DNA of 64,000 bases from Ruania rhizosphaerae (GCF_009805705.1 NZ_VSMB01000016.1:24089-88088); one strand, 5' to 3'. Positions 44,441 to 55,145 are shown, numbered from the stretch's first letter. Made by a program: numbers and translations. The notes: generated by a model from the sequence alone, not told the origin.

Positions 44441-44980
44441 ATGTCTCGCATCGGCAAGATCCCCGTCGCCGTGCCCAGTGGGGTGGACGTGACCATCGAC
44501 GGCCAGGCCGTCACGGTCAAGGGCCCCAAGGGCACGCTGTCGCACAATGTTCCCGCTCCGATCACGGTCACCCGTGATTCCGATGGCGCGATCGTGGTCA
44601 GCCGGCCGGATGAGGAGCGCGAGTCGCGCTCGTTGCACGGACTGACCCGCACCCTGATCGCCAACTGCGTGCAGGGTGTGACGCAGGGCTACGAGAAGAA
44701 CCTCGAGATCGTCGGCACGGGTTTCCGTGTGCAGGCGAAGGGCTCCGATCTGGAGTTCGCCCTGGGCTTCTCGCACCCGGTCACGGTGACGGCACCGGAG
44801 GGCATCACGTTCAATGTTGAGTCGCCGACCAAGTTCTCGGTCGTCGGCATCGACAAGCAGGTCGTCGGCGAGGTTGCGGCGAACATCAGGAAGATCCGTA
44901 GGCCTGAGCCGTACAAGGGCAAGGGTGTGCGGTATGCGGGCGAGCAGGTCCGCCGCAAGGTCGGAAAGGCTGGTAAGTAG
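44441..44980 (+). CDS. rplF: 50S ribosomal protein L6
   Basis: 179 residues from ATG 44441 ([17 protein letters not shown]), GAGGGAGGAG upstream; [18 protein letters not shown] near the C-terminus. Confidence 0.98.
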   Translation: MSRIGKIPVAVPSGVDVTIDGQAVTVKGPKGTLSHNVPAPITVTRDSDGAIVVSRPDEERESRSLHGLTRTLIANCVQGVTQGYEKNLEIVGTGFRVQAKGSDLEFALGFSHPVTVTAPEGITFNVESPTKFSVVGIDKQVVGEVAANIRKIRRPEPYKGKGVRYAGEQVRRKVGKAGK

Positions 44981-44982
44981 CC

Positions 44983-45354
44983 ATGGCTGTGTCCATCAAG
45001 GGCAAGGGCAAGCGGACCGCACGGGCGCGTCGTCACCTGCGGGTTCGCAAGCGGATCACCGGTACCACCGAACGTCCGCGTCTCGTGGTCAACCGTTCTG
45101 CACGCCACATCGTGGCGCAGCTCGTGGACGACACTGCTGGTGTCACACTCGCGTCGGCCTCCTCGCTCGAAGCCGACCTTCGTGCGGACTCCGGCGACAA
45201 GACGGCCAAGGCGCGTCAGGTCGGTGAGCTGGTTGCCAAGCGGGCCAAGGCCCGAGGCGTCGGCCTCGCCGTGTTTGACCGAGGCGGCAACAAGTACCAC
45301 GGACGCGTCGCGGCAGTGGCCGACGGCGCCCGCGAGGGAGGGCTGTCCCTGTGA
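44983..45354 (+). CDS. rplR: 50S ribosomal protein L18
   Basis: 123 residues; [20 protein letters not shown] and [20 protein letters not shown]. Binds 5S rRNA with L5. ATG 2 bp after rplF. Confidence 0.97.
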   Translation: MAVSIKGKGKRTARARRHLRVRKRITGTTERPRLVVNRSARHIVAQLVDDTAGVTLASASSLEADLRADSGDKTAKARQVGELVAKRAKARGVGLAVFDRGGNKYHGRVAAVADGAREGGLSL

Positions 45355-45391
45355 CCGTTCCTCAGCACACCAACGAGCAAAGGATCGCATG

Positions 45392-46054
45392 ATGGCTGCT
45401 CCCCAGCGCAGCAGGACCGGTTCGTCCGCCGGCGCCGGCGGCGAGCGCACCAACGACCGTCGTGATCGCCGCGGCGGCGACAACCGTCGCGGCGACGACC
45501 GCAACACCTACGTCGAGCGGGTCGTGACGATCAATCGCGTCGCCAAGGTCGTCAAGGGTGGTCGTCGTTTCTCCTTCACGGCTCTCGTGGTGGTCGGCGA
45601 CGGTGAAGGCACCGTCGGCGTGGGCTACGGCAAGGCCAAGGAAGTGCCGGCGGCGATTGCCAAGGGCGTCGAGGAGGCGAAGAAGAACTTCTTCAAGGTC
45701 CCGATGATCCAGAAGACGATCCCGCACACGGTGCAGGGCGAGGACGCCGCAGGCGTGGTGCTCTTGCGCCCGGCATCTCCGGGTACCGGTGTTATCGCCG
45801 GCGGCCCGGTGCGTGCGGTACTCGACTGCGCCGGTATCCACGACGTCCTGAGCAAGTCGCTCGGGTCGTCCAACGCGATCAACATCGTGCACGCCACAGT
45901 GGCGGGGTTGAGGGCGCTCGAGCAGCCAGAGGCTGTGGCAGCCCGGCGCGGCCTGCCCCTGGACGAGGTCGCACCGCATGCGATGCTGCGGGCCCAGGCG
46001 GCTGGTCGCGCGGACGCCAGCTCCGACAAGGAGAGCGCCGAGGTGGCGTCATGA
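45392..46054 (+). CDS. rpsE: 30S ribosomal protein S5, with Arg/Gly/Asp-rich N-terminus
   Basis: 220 residues. About 45 N-terminal residues ([20 protein letters not shown]) precede the core [20 protein letters not shown]; decoding-fidelity protein. ATG 45392 is favoured over the adjacent ATG 45389 because AAAGGA is then 7 nt away rather than 4. Confidence 0.96.
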   Translation: MAAPQRSRTGSSAGAGGERTNDRRDRRGGDNRRGDDRNTYVERVVTINRVAKVVKGGRRFSFTALVVVGDGEGTVGVGYGKAKEVPAAIAKGVEEAKKNFFKVPMIQKTIPHTVQGEDAAGVVLLRPASPGTGVIAGGPVRAVLDCAGIHDVLSKSLGSSNAINIVHATVAGLRALEQPEAVAARRGLPLDEVAPHAMLRAQAAGRADASSDKESAEVAS

Positions 46055-46233
46055 GTCAGCTGAAGGTCACCCAGAAGAAGTCCGCCATCGGCGGGAAGCA
46101 GAACCAGCGTGACACGCTGCGCTCGCTCGGTCTCAAGCGCATCGGCGATTCCGTCGTGAAGGAAGACCGTCCCGAGGTTCGCGGCATGGTCACCACGGTG
46201 GCGCATCTCGTCACCGTCGAGGAGGTTGACTGA
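46051..46233 (+). CDS. rpmD: 50S ribosomal protein L30
   Basis: 60 residues; [20 protein letters not shown]. Start overlaps the rpsE stop by 4 nt (ATGA). Confidence 0.96.
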   Translation: MSQLKVTQKKSAIGGKQNQRDTLRSLGLKRIGDSVVKEDRPEVRGMVTTVAHLVTVEEVD

Positions 46234-46234
46234 C

Positions 46235-46726
46235 ATGGCCGAGAAGAAGAGTGGGGCGGCAGGCGAGAGCGCTGCCGGACCCGCACCGCTGAAGGTGCAC
46301 CACCTGCGTCCTGCCCCCGGGGCACACACCGCGAAGACCCGCGTGGGCCGCGGTGAGGGATCGAAGGGGAAGACCGCTGGTCGAGGCACCAAGGGCACCA
46401 AGGCTCGCTACCAGGTGCCTGCCGGGTTCGAGGGTGGTCAGACGCCGCTGCACATGCGTCTGCCGAAGCTGCGCGGGTTCAAGAACCCGTTCCGTACTGA
46501 GTACCAGGTGGTGAACCTGGACAAGCTGAGTGCGCTCTACCCCGAGGGTGGTGCTGTCACCGTGGAGGACCTCGTCGCCAAGGGCGCGGTCCGCGGCGGG
46601 AAGCCCGTCAAGGTGCTCGGTACCGGCGAGGTGAGCGTGACACTCGAGGTGACCGGCGTCAGCGCCGTGTCGGCCTCTGCCAAGGACAAGATCGTCGCTG
46701 CCGGAGGCAGCGTCGAGCTCGCCTGA
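46235..46726 (+). CDS. rplO: 50S ribosomal protein L15
   Basis: 163 residues from ATG 46235; [20 protein letters not shown] and [19 protein letters not shown]. 1 bp after rpmD; last gene before a terminator. Confidence 0.97.
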   Translation: MAEKKSGAAGESAAGPAPLKVHHLRPAPGAHTAKTRVGRGEGSKGKTAGRGTKGTKARYQVPAGFEGGQTPLHMRLPKLRGFKNPFRTEYQVVNLDKLSALYPEGGAVTVEDLVAKGAVRGGKPVKVLGTGEVSVTLEVTGVSAVSASAKDKIVAAGGSVELA

Positions 46727-46745
46727 GGCCTGCATGAATTCTGGG

Positions 46746-46779
46746 GACGGCGGCGTGGGAGTGCTCCCGCGTCGCCGTC
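46746..46779 (+). terminator. hairpin between rplO and secY
   Basis: 16-bp stem (GACGGCGGCGTGGGAG with CTCCCGCGTCGCCGTC, two G-T pairs) then TTCGT. It separates the ribosomal genes from secY, which then needs its own promoter in the remaining 158 bp; none is obvious. Confidence 0.6.
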
Positions 46780-46937
46780 TTCGTATCCAGCCGTGGGCGC
46801 GACGTTCCACGGCGCTGTGTCTGCCGGACGAGGTGACGGCGCTGATGCCGTACCGTAGGCAGTCGGTACCTGTCATTCGTTCGACGGGGCTGGTGCTGTC
46901 GGCCTCGAGAACCCACTGATCCCTCCCAGGAGGACCA

Positions 46938-48233
46938 TTGCTCAGCGCATTCGTCCGCGCGTTCCGTACGCCGGATCTGCGGCGGAAGCTGCTCTTCACG
47001 CTCGGGATCATGGCCATCTTCCGATTCGGGTCGTTCGTCCCGACTCCGGGGATCGACTACACCAACGTGCGTGTGTGCACCGAGCCCGGCACGGACGGCA
47101 GCGTCCTCGGCCTGGTGAACCTGTTCAGCGGCGGGGCGCTGCTGCAGCTGTCGGTGTTCGCACTCGGGGTGATGCCCTACATCACCGCCAGCATCATCGT
47201 GCAGCTGCTGCGGGTCGTGATCCCCCGGTTCGAAGCTCTCCACAAGGAAGGGCAGTCCGGCACGGCGGTGCTGACCCAGTACACCCGCTACCTGACGATC
47301 GGCCTGGCGATTCTCCAGGCCACCACGATCATCACGGTGGCGCGGACCGGCAACCTGTACCCGGACTGCAACCTGGACATCCTCGTCGACGACTCGGTCA
47401 TGACGATCCTGCTGATGATCCTGACCATGACCGCCGGGACCGGGCTGATCATGTGGCTCGGTGAGCTCATTACCGAGCGTGGTGTCGGCAACGGGATGTC
47501 GCTGCTGATCTTCACGTCGATCGCCTCGAGCTTCCCGTCGGCGTTCCGCCAGATCCAGCTCGCGGACGACGGCGCGATCAAGCTGGCGATTTTCGTGGTC
47601 ATCTCACTGCTGGTGATCGGGCTGATCGTCTTCGTCGAGCAGTCCCAGCGCCGCATCCCGGTTCAGTACGCCAAGCGCATGGTCGGACGGCGTATGTACG
47701 GCGGATCCAGCACGTACATCCCGATCAAGATCAACATGTCCGGTGTGATCCCGGTGATCTTCGCGTCCTCGCTGATGGCGCTGCCCGTGCTGGCGGCTCA
47801 GTTCGCCGATCCGACGGATTCGTGGGTGCAGTGGGTGTCGAGCAATCTCGCCGACCCGGGGCAGAACATCTACATCGCGGTCTACGTGGCGCTGATCTTG
47901 TTCTTCGCCTTCTTCTACACCTCGATCACGTTCAACCCGGACGACGTGGCTGACAACATGAAGCGTTACGGTGGCTTCATTCCGGGCATCCGGGCCGGAC
48001 GCCCGACGGCAGAGTATCTGCAGTATGTGATCACCCGCATCACCACTGCGGGCGCGATCTATCTCGCGATCGTCGCGTTGATCCCGACGATCGCCTTCAA
48101 GCTGATGGGAATCAGCACCACGATCCCGTTCGGCGGCACATCGCTGCTGATCCTGGTGAGTGTGGGGCTGGAGACGGTCAAGCAGATCGATTCCCAGCTG
48201 CAGCAACGGCACTACGAAGGGTTCTTGCGATGA
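46938..48233 (+). CDS. secY: preprotein translocase subunit SecY
   Basis: 431-residue channel protein with 10 hydrophobic segments: [14 protein letters not shown] plug region, [15 protein letters not shown], and [22 protein letters not shown] start 3-8 nt after CCAGGAGGACC. Partner of SecE (19396). Stop overlaps adk by 4 nt. Confidence 0.97.
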   Translation: MLSAFVRAFRTPDLRRKLLFTLGIMAIFRFGSFVPTPGIDYTNVRVCTEPGTDGSVLGLVNLFSGGALLQLSVFALGVMPYITASIIVQLLRVVIPRFEALHKEGQSGTAVLTQYTRYLTIGLAILQATTIITVARTGNLYPDCNLDILVDDSVMTILLMILTMTAGTGLIMWLGELITERGVGNGMSLLIFTSIASSFPSAFRQIQLADDGAIKLAIFVVISLLVIGLIVFVEQSQRRIPVQYAKRMVGRRMYGGSSTYIPIKINMSGVIPVIFASSLMALPVLAAQFADPTDSWVQWVSSNLADPGQNIYIAVYVALILFFAFFYTSITFNPDDVADNMKRYGGFIPGIRAGRPTAEYLQYVITRITTAGAIYLAIVALIPTIAFKLMGISTTIPFGGTSLLILVSVGLETVKQIDSQLQQRHYEGFLR

Positions 48234-48796
48234 CGAATGCCCGACTGGTCCTGCTCGGTCCGCCCGGCGCGGGAAAGGGGACGCAGGCCGCGCGCCTGGC
48301 TGATCGCCTGGGCGTCCCGGCGATTTCCACCGGCGACATCTTCCGCAGCAACGTGGCCGAGGGCACCGAGCTCGGACAACTCGCCCAGAAGTACATGAAC
48401 GCCGGCGAGTACGTGCCCGACGAGGTGACGAACCAGATGGTCGCCGGGCGGCTCTCGGAAGCGGATGCGACCGATGGGTTCCTGCTCGACGGCTATCCCC
48501 GGACCGCGGCCCAGGTGGACGAGCTCGATCAGATGCTCGCCGACCGGGGCGGTCTCACCCACGTCATCGAGCTGACCGCCGACACCGACGAGGTCGTCGA
48601 GCGACTACTCAAGCGTGCCCAGGAGCAGGGGCGCGCCGACGACACCGAATCGGTGATCCGGCGGCGACTTGAGGTCTACGCCGAGCAGACCGCTCCGCTG
48701 GTCGACGTCTACTCCGAGCGCGGTCTGCTGCTCCAGGTCGACGGGATGGGCGAGATGGACGAGGTCACCGAGCGGCTGACGGCCGCCCTCGCCTGA
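48230..48796 (+). CDS. adk: adenylate kinase
   Basis: 188 residues, short (lidless) actinobacterial form; P-loop [28 protein letters not shown]. Interconverts AMP + ATP and 2 ADP. ATGA overlap with secY. Confidence 0.97.
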   Translation: MTNARLVLLGPPGAGKGTQAARLADRLGVPAISTGDIFRSNVAEGTELGQLAQKYMNAGEYVPDEVTNQMVAGRLSEADATDGFLLDGYPRTAAQVDELDQMLADRGGLTHVIELTADTDEVVERLLKRAQEQGRADDTESVIRRRLEVYAEQTAPLVDVYSERGLLLQVDGMGEMDEVTERLTAALA

Positions 48797-48798
48797 CG

Positions 48799-49620
48799 AT
48801 GTTCGGACGGCCATCGATTGAGCTGAAGTCTCCAGGCGAGATCCGGGTCATGCGCAAGGCGGGCCTGGTGGTCGCGGACGTGCATGATGCAGTGAGGGCC
48901 GTGATGGCAGACGGCGTACGCACGAGGGATCTGGACGCTGTTGCGGCGGACGTTCTCGCGTCTGCGGGAGCGCGATCGAACTTCCTCGGCTACCACGGCT
49001 TTCCCGGGGTTCTGTGCGTTTCCGTGAACGACGAGGTCGTTCACGGCATCCCCGGTGATCGCGTCCTGCGTGAGGGAGACGTGGTCTCGGTCGACGCCGG
49101 CGCAATCGTCGACGGCTGGCACGGTGACGCTGCGTTCACTGCGATCGTCGGTGCGGGTGACCAACGCGACCGGGCGATGGTCGACGCGGCGGAGGCAGCG
49201 CTCTGGGACGGGATCGCAGCGCTTGCAGGTGGCGGGCGGCTTGGTGTGGTCGGCGATGCGATCGAGACCGCCCTCGAATCGAACGGGACCAGGTACGGGA
49301 TCATCCGCGACTATGTCGGGCACGGGATCGGGACGGCGATGCATCAGCCACCGGACGTGCTGAACTACCGTTCCACGCACCGGGGACCGAAGATCAAGGC
49401 AGGTCTGTGCGTGGCGATCGAGCCGATGATCACCCGCGGGTCAGAGGAGACCGCAGTGCTCGAGGACGAGTGGACCGTCGTCACCACCGATGGTTCCAGG
49501 GCAGCGCATACCGAGCACACTGTCGCAGTGCATGAGGACGGGATCTGGGTGCTGACGGCGCGTGACGGTGGGGCCGAGGCTCTCACCACACGTGGTGTGA
49601 CGCCAGCTGCACTCGACTGA
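48799..49620 (+). CDS. map: methionine aminopeptidase, type I
   Basis: 273 residues; removes N-terminal Met. Metal-ligand motifs: VSVDAGAIVDGWHGDAA (Asp pair), GHGIGTAMHQPP (His), IEPMI (Glu) and the final Glu in HTEHTVAV. ATG 2 bp after adk. Confidence 0.97.
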   Translation: MFGRPSIELKSPGEIRVMRKAGLVVADVHDAVRAVMADGVRTRDLDAVAADVLASAGARSNFLGYHGFPGVLCVSVNDEVVHGIPGDRVLREGDVVSVDAGAIVDGWHGDAAFTAIVGAGDQRDRAMVDAAEAALWDGIAALAGGGRLGVVGDAIETALESNGTRYGIIRDYVGHGIGTAMHQPPDVLNYRSTHRGPKIKAGLCVAIEPMITRGSEETAVLEDEWTVVTTDGSRAAHTEHTVAVHEDGIWVLTARDGGAEALTTRGVTPAALD

Positions 49621-49744
49621 ACGGACGCCGTCGTAGGCCACTACTCGGACCACGGTCTCAGTGTCCGGGATCGATCGCTCTGGTGCGGCTTCTGGCGCGA
49701 GGGGCTGCCTCTGGATGGAGGCTGCTGTGGCGGACCCTGGGTGC

Positions 49745-49750
49745 TAGCGT
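49745..49750 (+). promoter_or_regulatory. candidate -10 box for the LuxR pair
   Basis: TAGCGT (TANNNT) 21 nt before the GTG at 49772, inside the 151-bp map-LuxR gap. No strong -35. Confidence 0.3.
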
Positions 49751-49771
49751 CGGCTTCACTCGGCCCGGGAG

Positions 49772-52213
49772 GTGAGGCAGTTGGCGCGTCTGCAGCCGCC
49801 GCGCCCTCGGGGCGTGCCACGCCTTCCGCGGGACGCCGAGGTCCCGGAGCCGGTGCTGGCCGCCCTGTCATCCCACTATCCGCTGACGGTGATCAGGGGG
49901 CCTCGCGGGTACGGCAAGACCAGCGCTCTCCAGCAATGGTTCGATATCAGCCCCGATCGTCCGCAGACCGTGTACTCCGCTCTGACGACCGTGAGCAACG
50001 ATGGGGACGGCTTCTGGTCGGAGGTGGCCGCCGCCCTCACAGGTGCAGGGCTCCTGGACTCCGACGATGACCCGCACGTGGCCGTCGCCGGACTGTTACG
50101 CACGCGCATCGAGCCGCTGCTGCTGGTCGTCGACGACATGCACGAGGCCGGATTGCACGAGGATCCCGGAGAGATCGACGACGAACTGGTGGAGTTGGTC
50201 AAGCACAACGACCAGCTGTACCTGGTGGTCGCCGGACGCACCCTCCGCCCGATCGAGACGACCGGGACGTTGTCCGTCGATGCCGCGGTGATCGGCCCGG
50301 ATGACCTCCGGCTCACTGGCGATGCCGTGTTCCGGCTGGGACGTCGGCTCGGGGCCGAACTGACGAAGGACGAGGCTCAGCAGGTTGCGGTGGATCTCGG
50401 TGGTTGGCCGTCAGCGATCCGCGCGGGCCTGGTCCGCTCCAGTGGTGATGGTGCTCCTGCGACGATCGATCGCGACGTGGTTGAACACTACGTGGCTGCG
50501 ATGGTGCGTGATCTGCGGTTCGAGAAGGTCCGGGCCTTCCTGCTGCGCACAGCGATCCCGGACGAGTTCGATCTCGACATCGCGCGTGAGATCGTACCCG
50601 AGGGAAACACCGCCCGGCTCTTGCGCAATGTGCTCATGGCCGGCCTGATCTATGAACGCGAGACCGTTGAAGGCTCGCGCTACTCCTATGCCCCGGCGAT
50701 CAGGTCGGCACTCGTGCGGATGGTCCGAGAACAGCACCCGGAACTGGAGATCGAGGTGCACCATGCGCTCATGCGGTATGCGGAGCGGCGACACCTTCCC
50801 GCGCGGGTGCTGGCGCATGCCGCGCACGCGGGGGAGTGGGAGCGCGCTCTGGACGTACTCGACCACGACTGGGACCGCCTGCTGGTGGAAGAGCCGCTGC
50901 TGCTGGGTGACGTGGCACGCATGTTCCCGGCGCCGCTGGTCGCCGAGAACGCCCGGTTGCGCGTGGCGGTCGACTATCTGGACGGTGATGTGGTTCCGCG
51001 TGATGGCCGCAACCGCCGACACGGCCCGGACTCGCCGGCGCTGTATACGGAAGTTCTCCGCCAGCACGCGGATCTGCGGGATGGTGCGACGCCGTCGGGA
51101 CACGACGGGCGGGATGTGCAGCTGGTGCTGCTGCAGTGGGGCGTCGCGAGCGCACTACACGGTGAGCTGGATATCGCGCTCTATGCGTTCTCGCAGGCGC
51201 GTGCGGTCGCGTTGCTGGACAGCACAGGTGCCCAGACTGCCGGATTCGGAACGACAGGACTCGCCCTGGTGCACGCCATCCAGGGGGAGCCCCGCACCGC
51301 GCTGCGCTGGCTCGCTGAGCTCGAACTAGAGCCTGGCCGGACCAACGGGATCCTCGGCACCAGCGCATCCGTGGCCCGTGCACTCGCCAGCGTCGATGCT
51401 GCTGGCGAGGACGCGGATGCGTCGGTTGCGGCCCTGCCGGAGCGTCATCACCGGGACGAGCTGTGGGCGCTGGCGGTCTTCGTCCGGGCACATCACGCCG
51501 TCCTTGCCGGCGGCCGCGATGACATTGTCGCGGTGACCAACGAACTGCGGGCGGCCGTGCGATACCTCCGGCGCGGTTCACGTGCCGAAGCGCTCCTGAC
51601 CGAATCCCTGGTGGAAGCGCTGCTGGCTGCGGGAATGGCGGACGTCGCGCGCCAGGTGGTCGCCCGTGTCGAGCCGCACCAGCTGATCCGCGTCAGTCAG
51701 GCCAAGCTGGCGTTGCATGAGCACGCCTACGACGAGGTCGTGCGACATGCCTCCAGGGTGCTGGACTCACGTGCACTGACGCAGCGCTATGCCATGGAGT
51801 GCCAGGTCCTGCTGGCTGCCGCCTACCACGCCACGCGGCAAGCGGGGCGTGCCGGGGAGGCTTTCGACGCAGCCGTCACGCTCGCTCAGCAGACTGGTCA
51901 GCGACGCCCGTTCGTCCTGATGGGCAGGCATGCATTCGTCGCACTGGCAGCCAGTGACGGCGATGTCCTGAGGCTCTGGCCGGGTCGCCACGGCGCCGAG
52001 CCACCGGTGATCGAGTCGCGCGGCTCCAATGCTCTGACATCCCGCGAGCTGGAGATCCTCGAAGCGCTCGCGGATCATCCGGGCCCGGTGGGGATCGCCC
52101 AAGCCCTCGGTCTGTCAACCAACACGGTCAAGACCCAGCTGCGGTCGGTGTATCGCAAGCTCGACGTGTCCAACCGTGCCGAGGCCCTGGCTGCTGCTCG
52201 GCGGCAGGGGTGA
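49772..52213 (+). CDS. MalT/LAL-type LuxR-family regulator (STAND ATPase), first of pair
   Basis: 813-residue regulator. Walker A IRGPRGYGKTS (Lys49, Thr50), Walker B PLLLVVDD (Asp121-Asp122), a long helical TPR-like sensor middle, and a C-terminal LuxR helix-turn-helix (LTSRELEILEAL to KLDVSNRAEAL, about 750-805). By family it should switch on ATP and ligand binding and activate transcription. GTG start with GGGAGG nearby. It overlaps the next gene by 4 nt. No target genes are next to it; it lies between map and infA, where a regulator is not usual. Confidence 0.86.
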   Translation: MRQLARLQPPRPRGVPRLPRDAEVPEPVLAALSSHYPLTVIRGPRGYGKTSALQQWFDISPDRPQTVYSALTTVSNDGDGFWSEVAAALTGAGLLDSDDDPHVAVAGLLRTRIEPLLLVVDDMHEAGLHEDPGEIDDELVELVKHNDQLYLVVAGRTLRPIETTGTLSVDAAVIGPDDLRLTGDAVFRLGRRLGAELTKDEAQQVAVDLGGWPSAIRAGLVRSSGDGAPATIDRDVVEHYVAAMVRDLRFEKVRAFLLRTAIPDEFDLDIAREIVPEGNTARLLRNVLMAGLIYERETVEGSRYSYAPAIRSALVRMVREQHPELEIEVHHALMRYAERRHLPARVLAHAAHAGEWERALDVLDHDWDRLLVEEPLLLGDVARMFPAPLVAENARLRVAVDYLDGDVVPRDGRNRRHGPDSPALYTEVLRQHADLRDGATPSGHDGRDVQLVLLQWGVASALHGELDIALYAFSQARAVALLDSTGAQTAGFGTTGLALVHAIQGEPRTALRWLAELELEPGRTNGILGTSASVARALASVDAAGEDADASVAALPERHHRDELWALAVFVRAHHAVLAGGRDDIVAVTNELRAAVRYLRRGSRAEALLTESLVEALLAAGMADVARQVVARVEPHQLIRVSQAKLALHEHAYDEVVRHASRVLDSRALTQRYAMECQVLLAAAYHATRQAGRAGEAFDAAVTLAQQTGQRRPFVLMGRHAFVALAASDGDVLRLWPGRHGAEPPVIESRGSNALTSRELEILEALADHPGPVGIAQALGLSTNTVKTQLRSVYRKLDVSNRAEALAAARRQG

Positions 52214-54552
52214 GTACCCGCATGGCGAACGTGCCACCTGGGTTGCCCCGGTTGTCCACCTCGTACGTGCCGCCGTCGGAGCTGGCTGCCAGGATGACGG
52301 CCTTGCCGGCCGTCACCGTGGTCCGCGCGCCCCGTGGCTGGGGCAAGGCCTCCTGGACCCGGTGGATGGTGTCCCGGTCCGTCGAGGAGGTACTGCCCGT
52401 CTGGGTGCGCCTCGCACCGGGTATCGATGCGCAGGGGTTCTGGCATCGCATGCAACATGCGGCTCGCGTGAGCACCGCGATCAAGGACCCTCCCCGGGAC
52501 GGTGCCGCGTTCGGTGCGGTGCTCGGCGCGGAAGCTGCGCTCCGGGGGCGTCATGTCGTGCTCGTTCTCGATGGCTATCACCACCTGACCGACCCATGCA
52601 TCGATCGTGAGGTCGTCGGTCTCGTTCGCCGAGGAGGTCTGATCCGCACAGTAGTGCTGACGCGGCGGGAGCAGCCCATCGAGCAGTTGCTGGTTGCAGA
52701 ACCTGGTGCAACGCTCCTCCGCGCACCCGACCTCGCGCTCGGGGCGGATGAGGTGGCGCGGTGTGCGCTGCTATCCGGCTGGTCGATGGGTCGCGACGAA
52801 GCGGCGGCGCTGGGTGCCGACGTCGGTGGCTGGCCGGCGTTGGTTCGCGTGCTGCTTCGGGAACGCCGGAGTCGTGCGCCTCGCGGCGGGTTGGGCCGGT
52901 TTCTCGCCGCAACGCTGCAGGAACCGGATGCCGTGGGCTTTGCCCGGTCATTGATGGTTCTGTCCGCGTCAGAGCACCTGGATGGACCAACTCTCGCGGA
53001 TCTGTGCGGCGATGGTGCGACACCGGAATCGGTGCAACGCGCGCTCGCGGAGTCCGGACTGCTGGTCGGAGACCGGATCCCGGAGAAGATTCGGCAGGCA
53101 GCGGCCTCGCTGCTCGCCGAGACCGATCCGGCCTTGGCGCGGCGCGTGCGGCGGCGCCTCGCGGACCGATGGCGGTGTGCAGGCGATGCCGTGCGGGCAT
53201 TGGAACAGGCGGTCGAGGCCGGCGACCTCCGTCTGATCGAAGAGCTCGCTACCAGCTCGTGGATGTCGCTCGTCGACCACCCGGGGGTTGTCTCGCGTGC
53301 TCTGGCGCAACTGCCGGATCACCTCGTGGCTGTGCGTGCAGAACTCCTCATCCTGCGATCGGGCGGCGAGTCGGGCTCGGGGCGCCACGTGATGGATGGG
53401 TTCGGCTTCTCGCCTGCTGTCGCACGAATGCCCGAACTCCTCGAGCAGCTCGCACGACGACGGCTACTGGCGGTCGACCTGGTGCGAGCACAGCACACCT
53501 TCGCTGATCTGTACCACAGCGCTGAGGTGCGGGGGGAGCCGCTCCGGAGGCGGGCGGCCGCCGCGGGACATGCGCTGACGTCAGCTCTGCTCGGTCAGCG
53601 CCGCCGGGGTCTCGAGTGGTACGAACTGGCCGAGTCCGTCGCCGAGGCTGGGGCTGTCCACGACCTCGGGGCGTGCCTGGCAGGACTGGCTCGGTGGGTG
53701 CTGCACTTCGACGGGGCAGAACCGGGCACACCTGCCCCGATCGAGACCAGGGGCTGCCCAGTGCCCGAGCTGGTCGAGTTGGCGGAGGTGATCGAGGCAG
53801 CGTTCGCGGTGCGCGATCCGGCCTCACGTGATCTCACGCGCGTCGAACTCGCGAGCGACCGGGCGCCCGCTGATACCGATGAGCGTTCACCGCTGATCGT
53901 GTCGGTAGCGCTCTCGCTTCAAGTCGACGTGTTTCTGCTGGCTGGCGAGCTGGACAAGTGCCGATCGTTGCTGGCCCAGACCAGAGACGGGCTGCGAGTC
54001 ACCGAGACCCTGGCGGCCCGGGTGGACTTGTACACCGGCGACAACGGCGGCGCATTGCGGCGGACCGGAGGATTCGATCAGTGGGCTGCTGCACACCCTC
54101 GCCGAGCGATGGAACTCGCGCTCGTACGAGCGTGTGCGCAGCATCGCTCAGGGCTCCACGCCGAGGCGGAGGACACACTGCGATTCGCCGTCACGGTCGC
54201 CCAGATGCATCAGCTGGTCAGTGCGTTCTTGATGGTGCCGCGGCCGGACCTGCTCGCGATCGCAGGCGAGCGCGGCCACCTGCGGGCATTCCTCGACCGG
54301 ATCCCGTTCGAGCGCATCGGGCCCGGGTACCCACCCCCGGGGGCCCCGGTTCACCTCACCGACCGGGAACTCGCCGTCCTGCGCGATCTTCAGGGTCCGT
54401 GGTCTCTCACGGTTCTCGCACACCGGACCTACGTGACCGTCAACACAGTGCGCTCCCAGGTTCGCGCCATCTATTCGAAGCTCGGTGTGCACACGCGAGC
54501 GGACGCCGTGCGCCGAGGGCGTGAGCTCGGGCTCCTGTCACCGGAGCCGTGA
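52210..54552 (+). CDS. LuxR-family regulator with degraded P-loop, second of pair
   Basis: 780 residues, same architecture as the preceding protein but diverged: the P-loop reads VRAPRGWGKASW (first Gly to Ala, and Ala47 where Ser/Thr should bind Mg-ATP), the Walker B VVLVLDGYHHL has a single Asp121 at the matching position. The LuxR helix-turn-helix is intact (LTDRELAVLRDL to KLGVHTRADAV, about 717-770). ATP switching may be lost; it could act as a partner or constitutive form of the first. GTG start overlaps the first gene (GTGA). Confidence 0.83.
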   Translation: MSTRMANVPPGLPRLSTSYVPPSELAARMTALPAVTVVRAPRGWGKASWTRWMVSRSVEEVLPVWVRLAPGIDAQGFWHRMQHAARVSTAIKDPPRDGAAFGAVLGAEAALRGRHVVLVLDGYHHLTDPCIDREVVGLVRRGGLIRTVVLTRREQPIEQLLVAEPGATLLRAPDLALGADEVARCALLSGWSMGRDEAAALGADVGGWPALVRVLLRERRSRAPRGGLGRFLAATLQEPDAVGFARSLMVLSASEHLDGPTLADLCGDGATPESVQRALAESGLLVGDRIPEKIRQAAASLLAETDPALARRVRRRLADRWRCAGDAVRALEQAVEAGDLRLIEELATSSWMSLVDHPGVVSRALAQLPDHLVAVRAELLILRSGGESGSGRHVMDGFGFSPAVARMPELLEQLARRRLLAVDLVRAQHTFADLYHSAEVRGEPLRRRAAAAGHALTSALLGQRRRGLEWYELAESVAEAGAVHDLGACLAGLARWVLHFDGAEPGTPAPIETRGCPVPELVELAEVIEAAFAVRDPASRDLTRVELASDRAPADTDERSPLIVSVALSLQVDVFLLAGELDKCRSLLAQTRDGLRVTETLAARVDLYTGDNGGALRRTGGFDQWAAAHPRRAMELALVRACAQHRSGLHAEAEDTLRFAVTVAQMHQLVSAFLMVPRPDLLAIAGERGHLRAFLDRIPFERIGPGYPPPGAPVHLTDRELAVLRDLQGPWSLTVLAHRTYVTVNTVRSQVRAIYSKLGVHTRADAVRRGRELGLLSPEP

Positions 54553-54670
54553 GAGGGGGAGGGCTGCCGGAGCCGTGCCTCTGGCACCTCCCGGCGACGA
54601 CGTCGTGTGTCCAGACGGGCCGCCGCGCGCGGATGTGAGGCATACCGCAGCCGGTGTGCCAGCCGTGAAC

Positions 54671-54699
54671 TTCCCACGAGGGAGCCCATGCCGTAACAT
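54671..54699 (+). promoter_or_regulatory. candidate promoter of infA-rpmJ-rpsM-rpsK-rpoA-rplQ
   Basis: TTCCCA (54671-54676), 17-bp spacer, TAACAT (54694-54699), in the 292-bp gap between the LuxR pair and infA; nothing else is recognised in that gap. It would let the alpha operon run independently of the inserted regulators. Confidence 0.5.
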
Positions 54700-54844
54700 A
54701 GACCGTTGGGCGTGCTCTGCCACCTGCACACATCGTCCGATTGCTTCCTAGCCGGCCCCTCGGCTGTGCCATGGAGTGCGTGAACGATGTCAGGTGGTGC
54801 GCAGAGGCGCCGGTGTCAGAACAGCACTGCAGTTAGCGGAGGAC

Positions 54845-55066
54845 ATGGGTAAGAAGGACGGTGTCATCGAGATCGAGGGCAGCGTGGTCGAGGCTTTGCC
54901 GAACGCGATGTTTCGCGTGGAGCTCAGCAACGGTCACAAGGTTCTCGCTCACATCTCGGGCAAGATGCGACAGCATTACATCCGAATCCTCCCGGAGGAC
55001 AGGGTGGTGGTTGAGTTGAGCCCGTACGACCTGTCCCGCGGCCGTATCGTCTACCGCTACAAGTAA
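54845..55066 (+). CDS. infA: translation initiation factor IF-1
   Basis: 73 residues, an OB fold that blocks the ribosomal A site during initiation: [20 protein letters not shown], then [23 protein letters not shown] 54845 matches family length; the open frame upstream is leader. Confidence 0.98.
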   Translation: MGKKDGVIEIEGSVVEALPNAMFRVELSNGHKVLAHISGKMRQHYIRILPEDRVVVELSPYDLSRGRIVYRYK

Positions 55067-55145
55067 TCCACCCTCCGAGCACGCCGGTATCGGCGCCACG
55101 GTCCCAGCGGGGCCCGGTGCGTCGCGCCCGGCAAAGGAAACCACC

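Noticed and set aside
49772..54552. The LuxR pair as regulators of a local biosynthetic gene cluster
   Set aside because: LAL regulators often sit in such clusters, but the flanking genes are translation and protein-maturation genes only.
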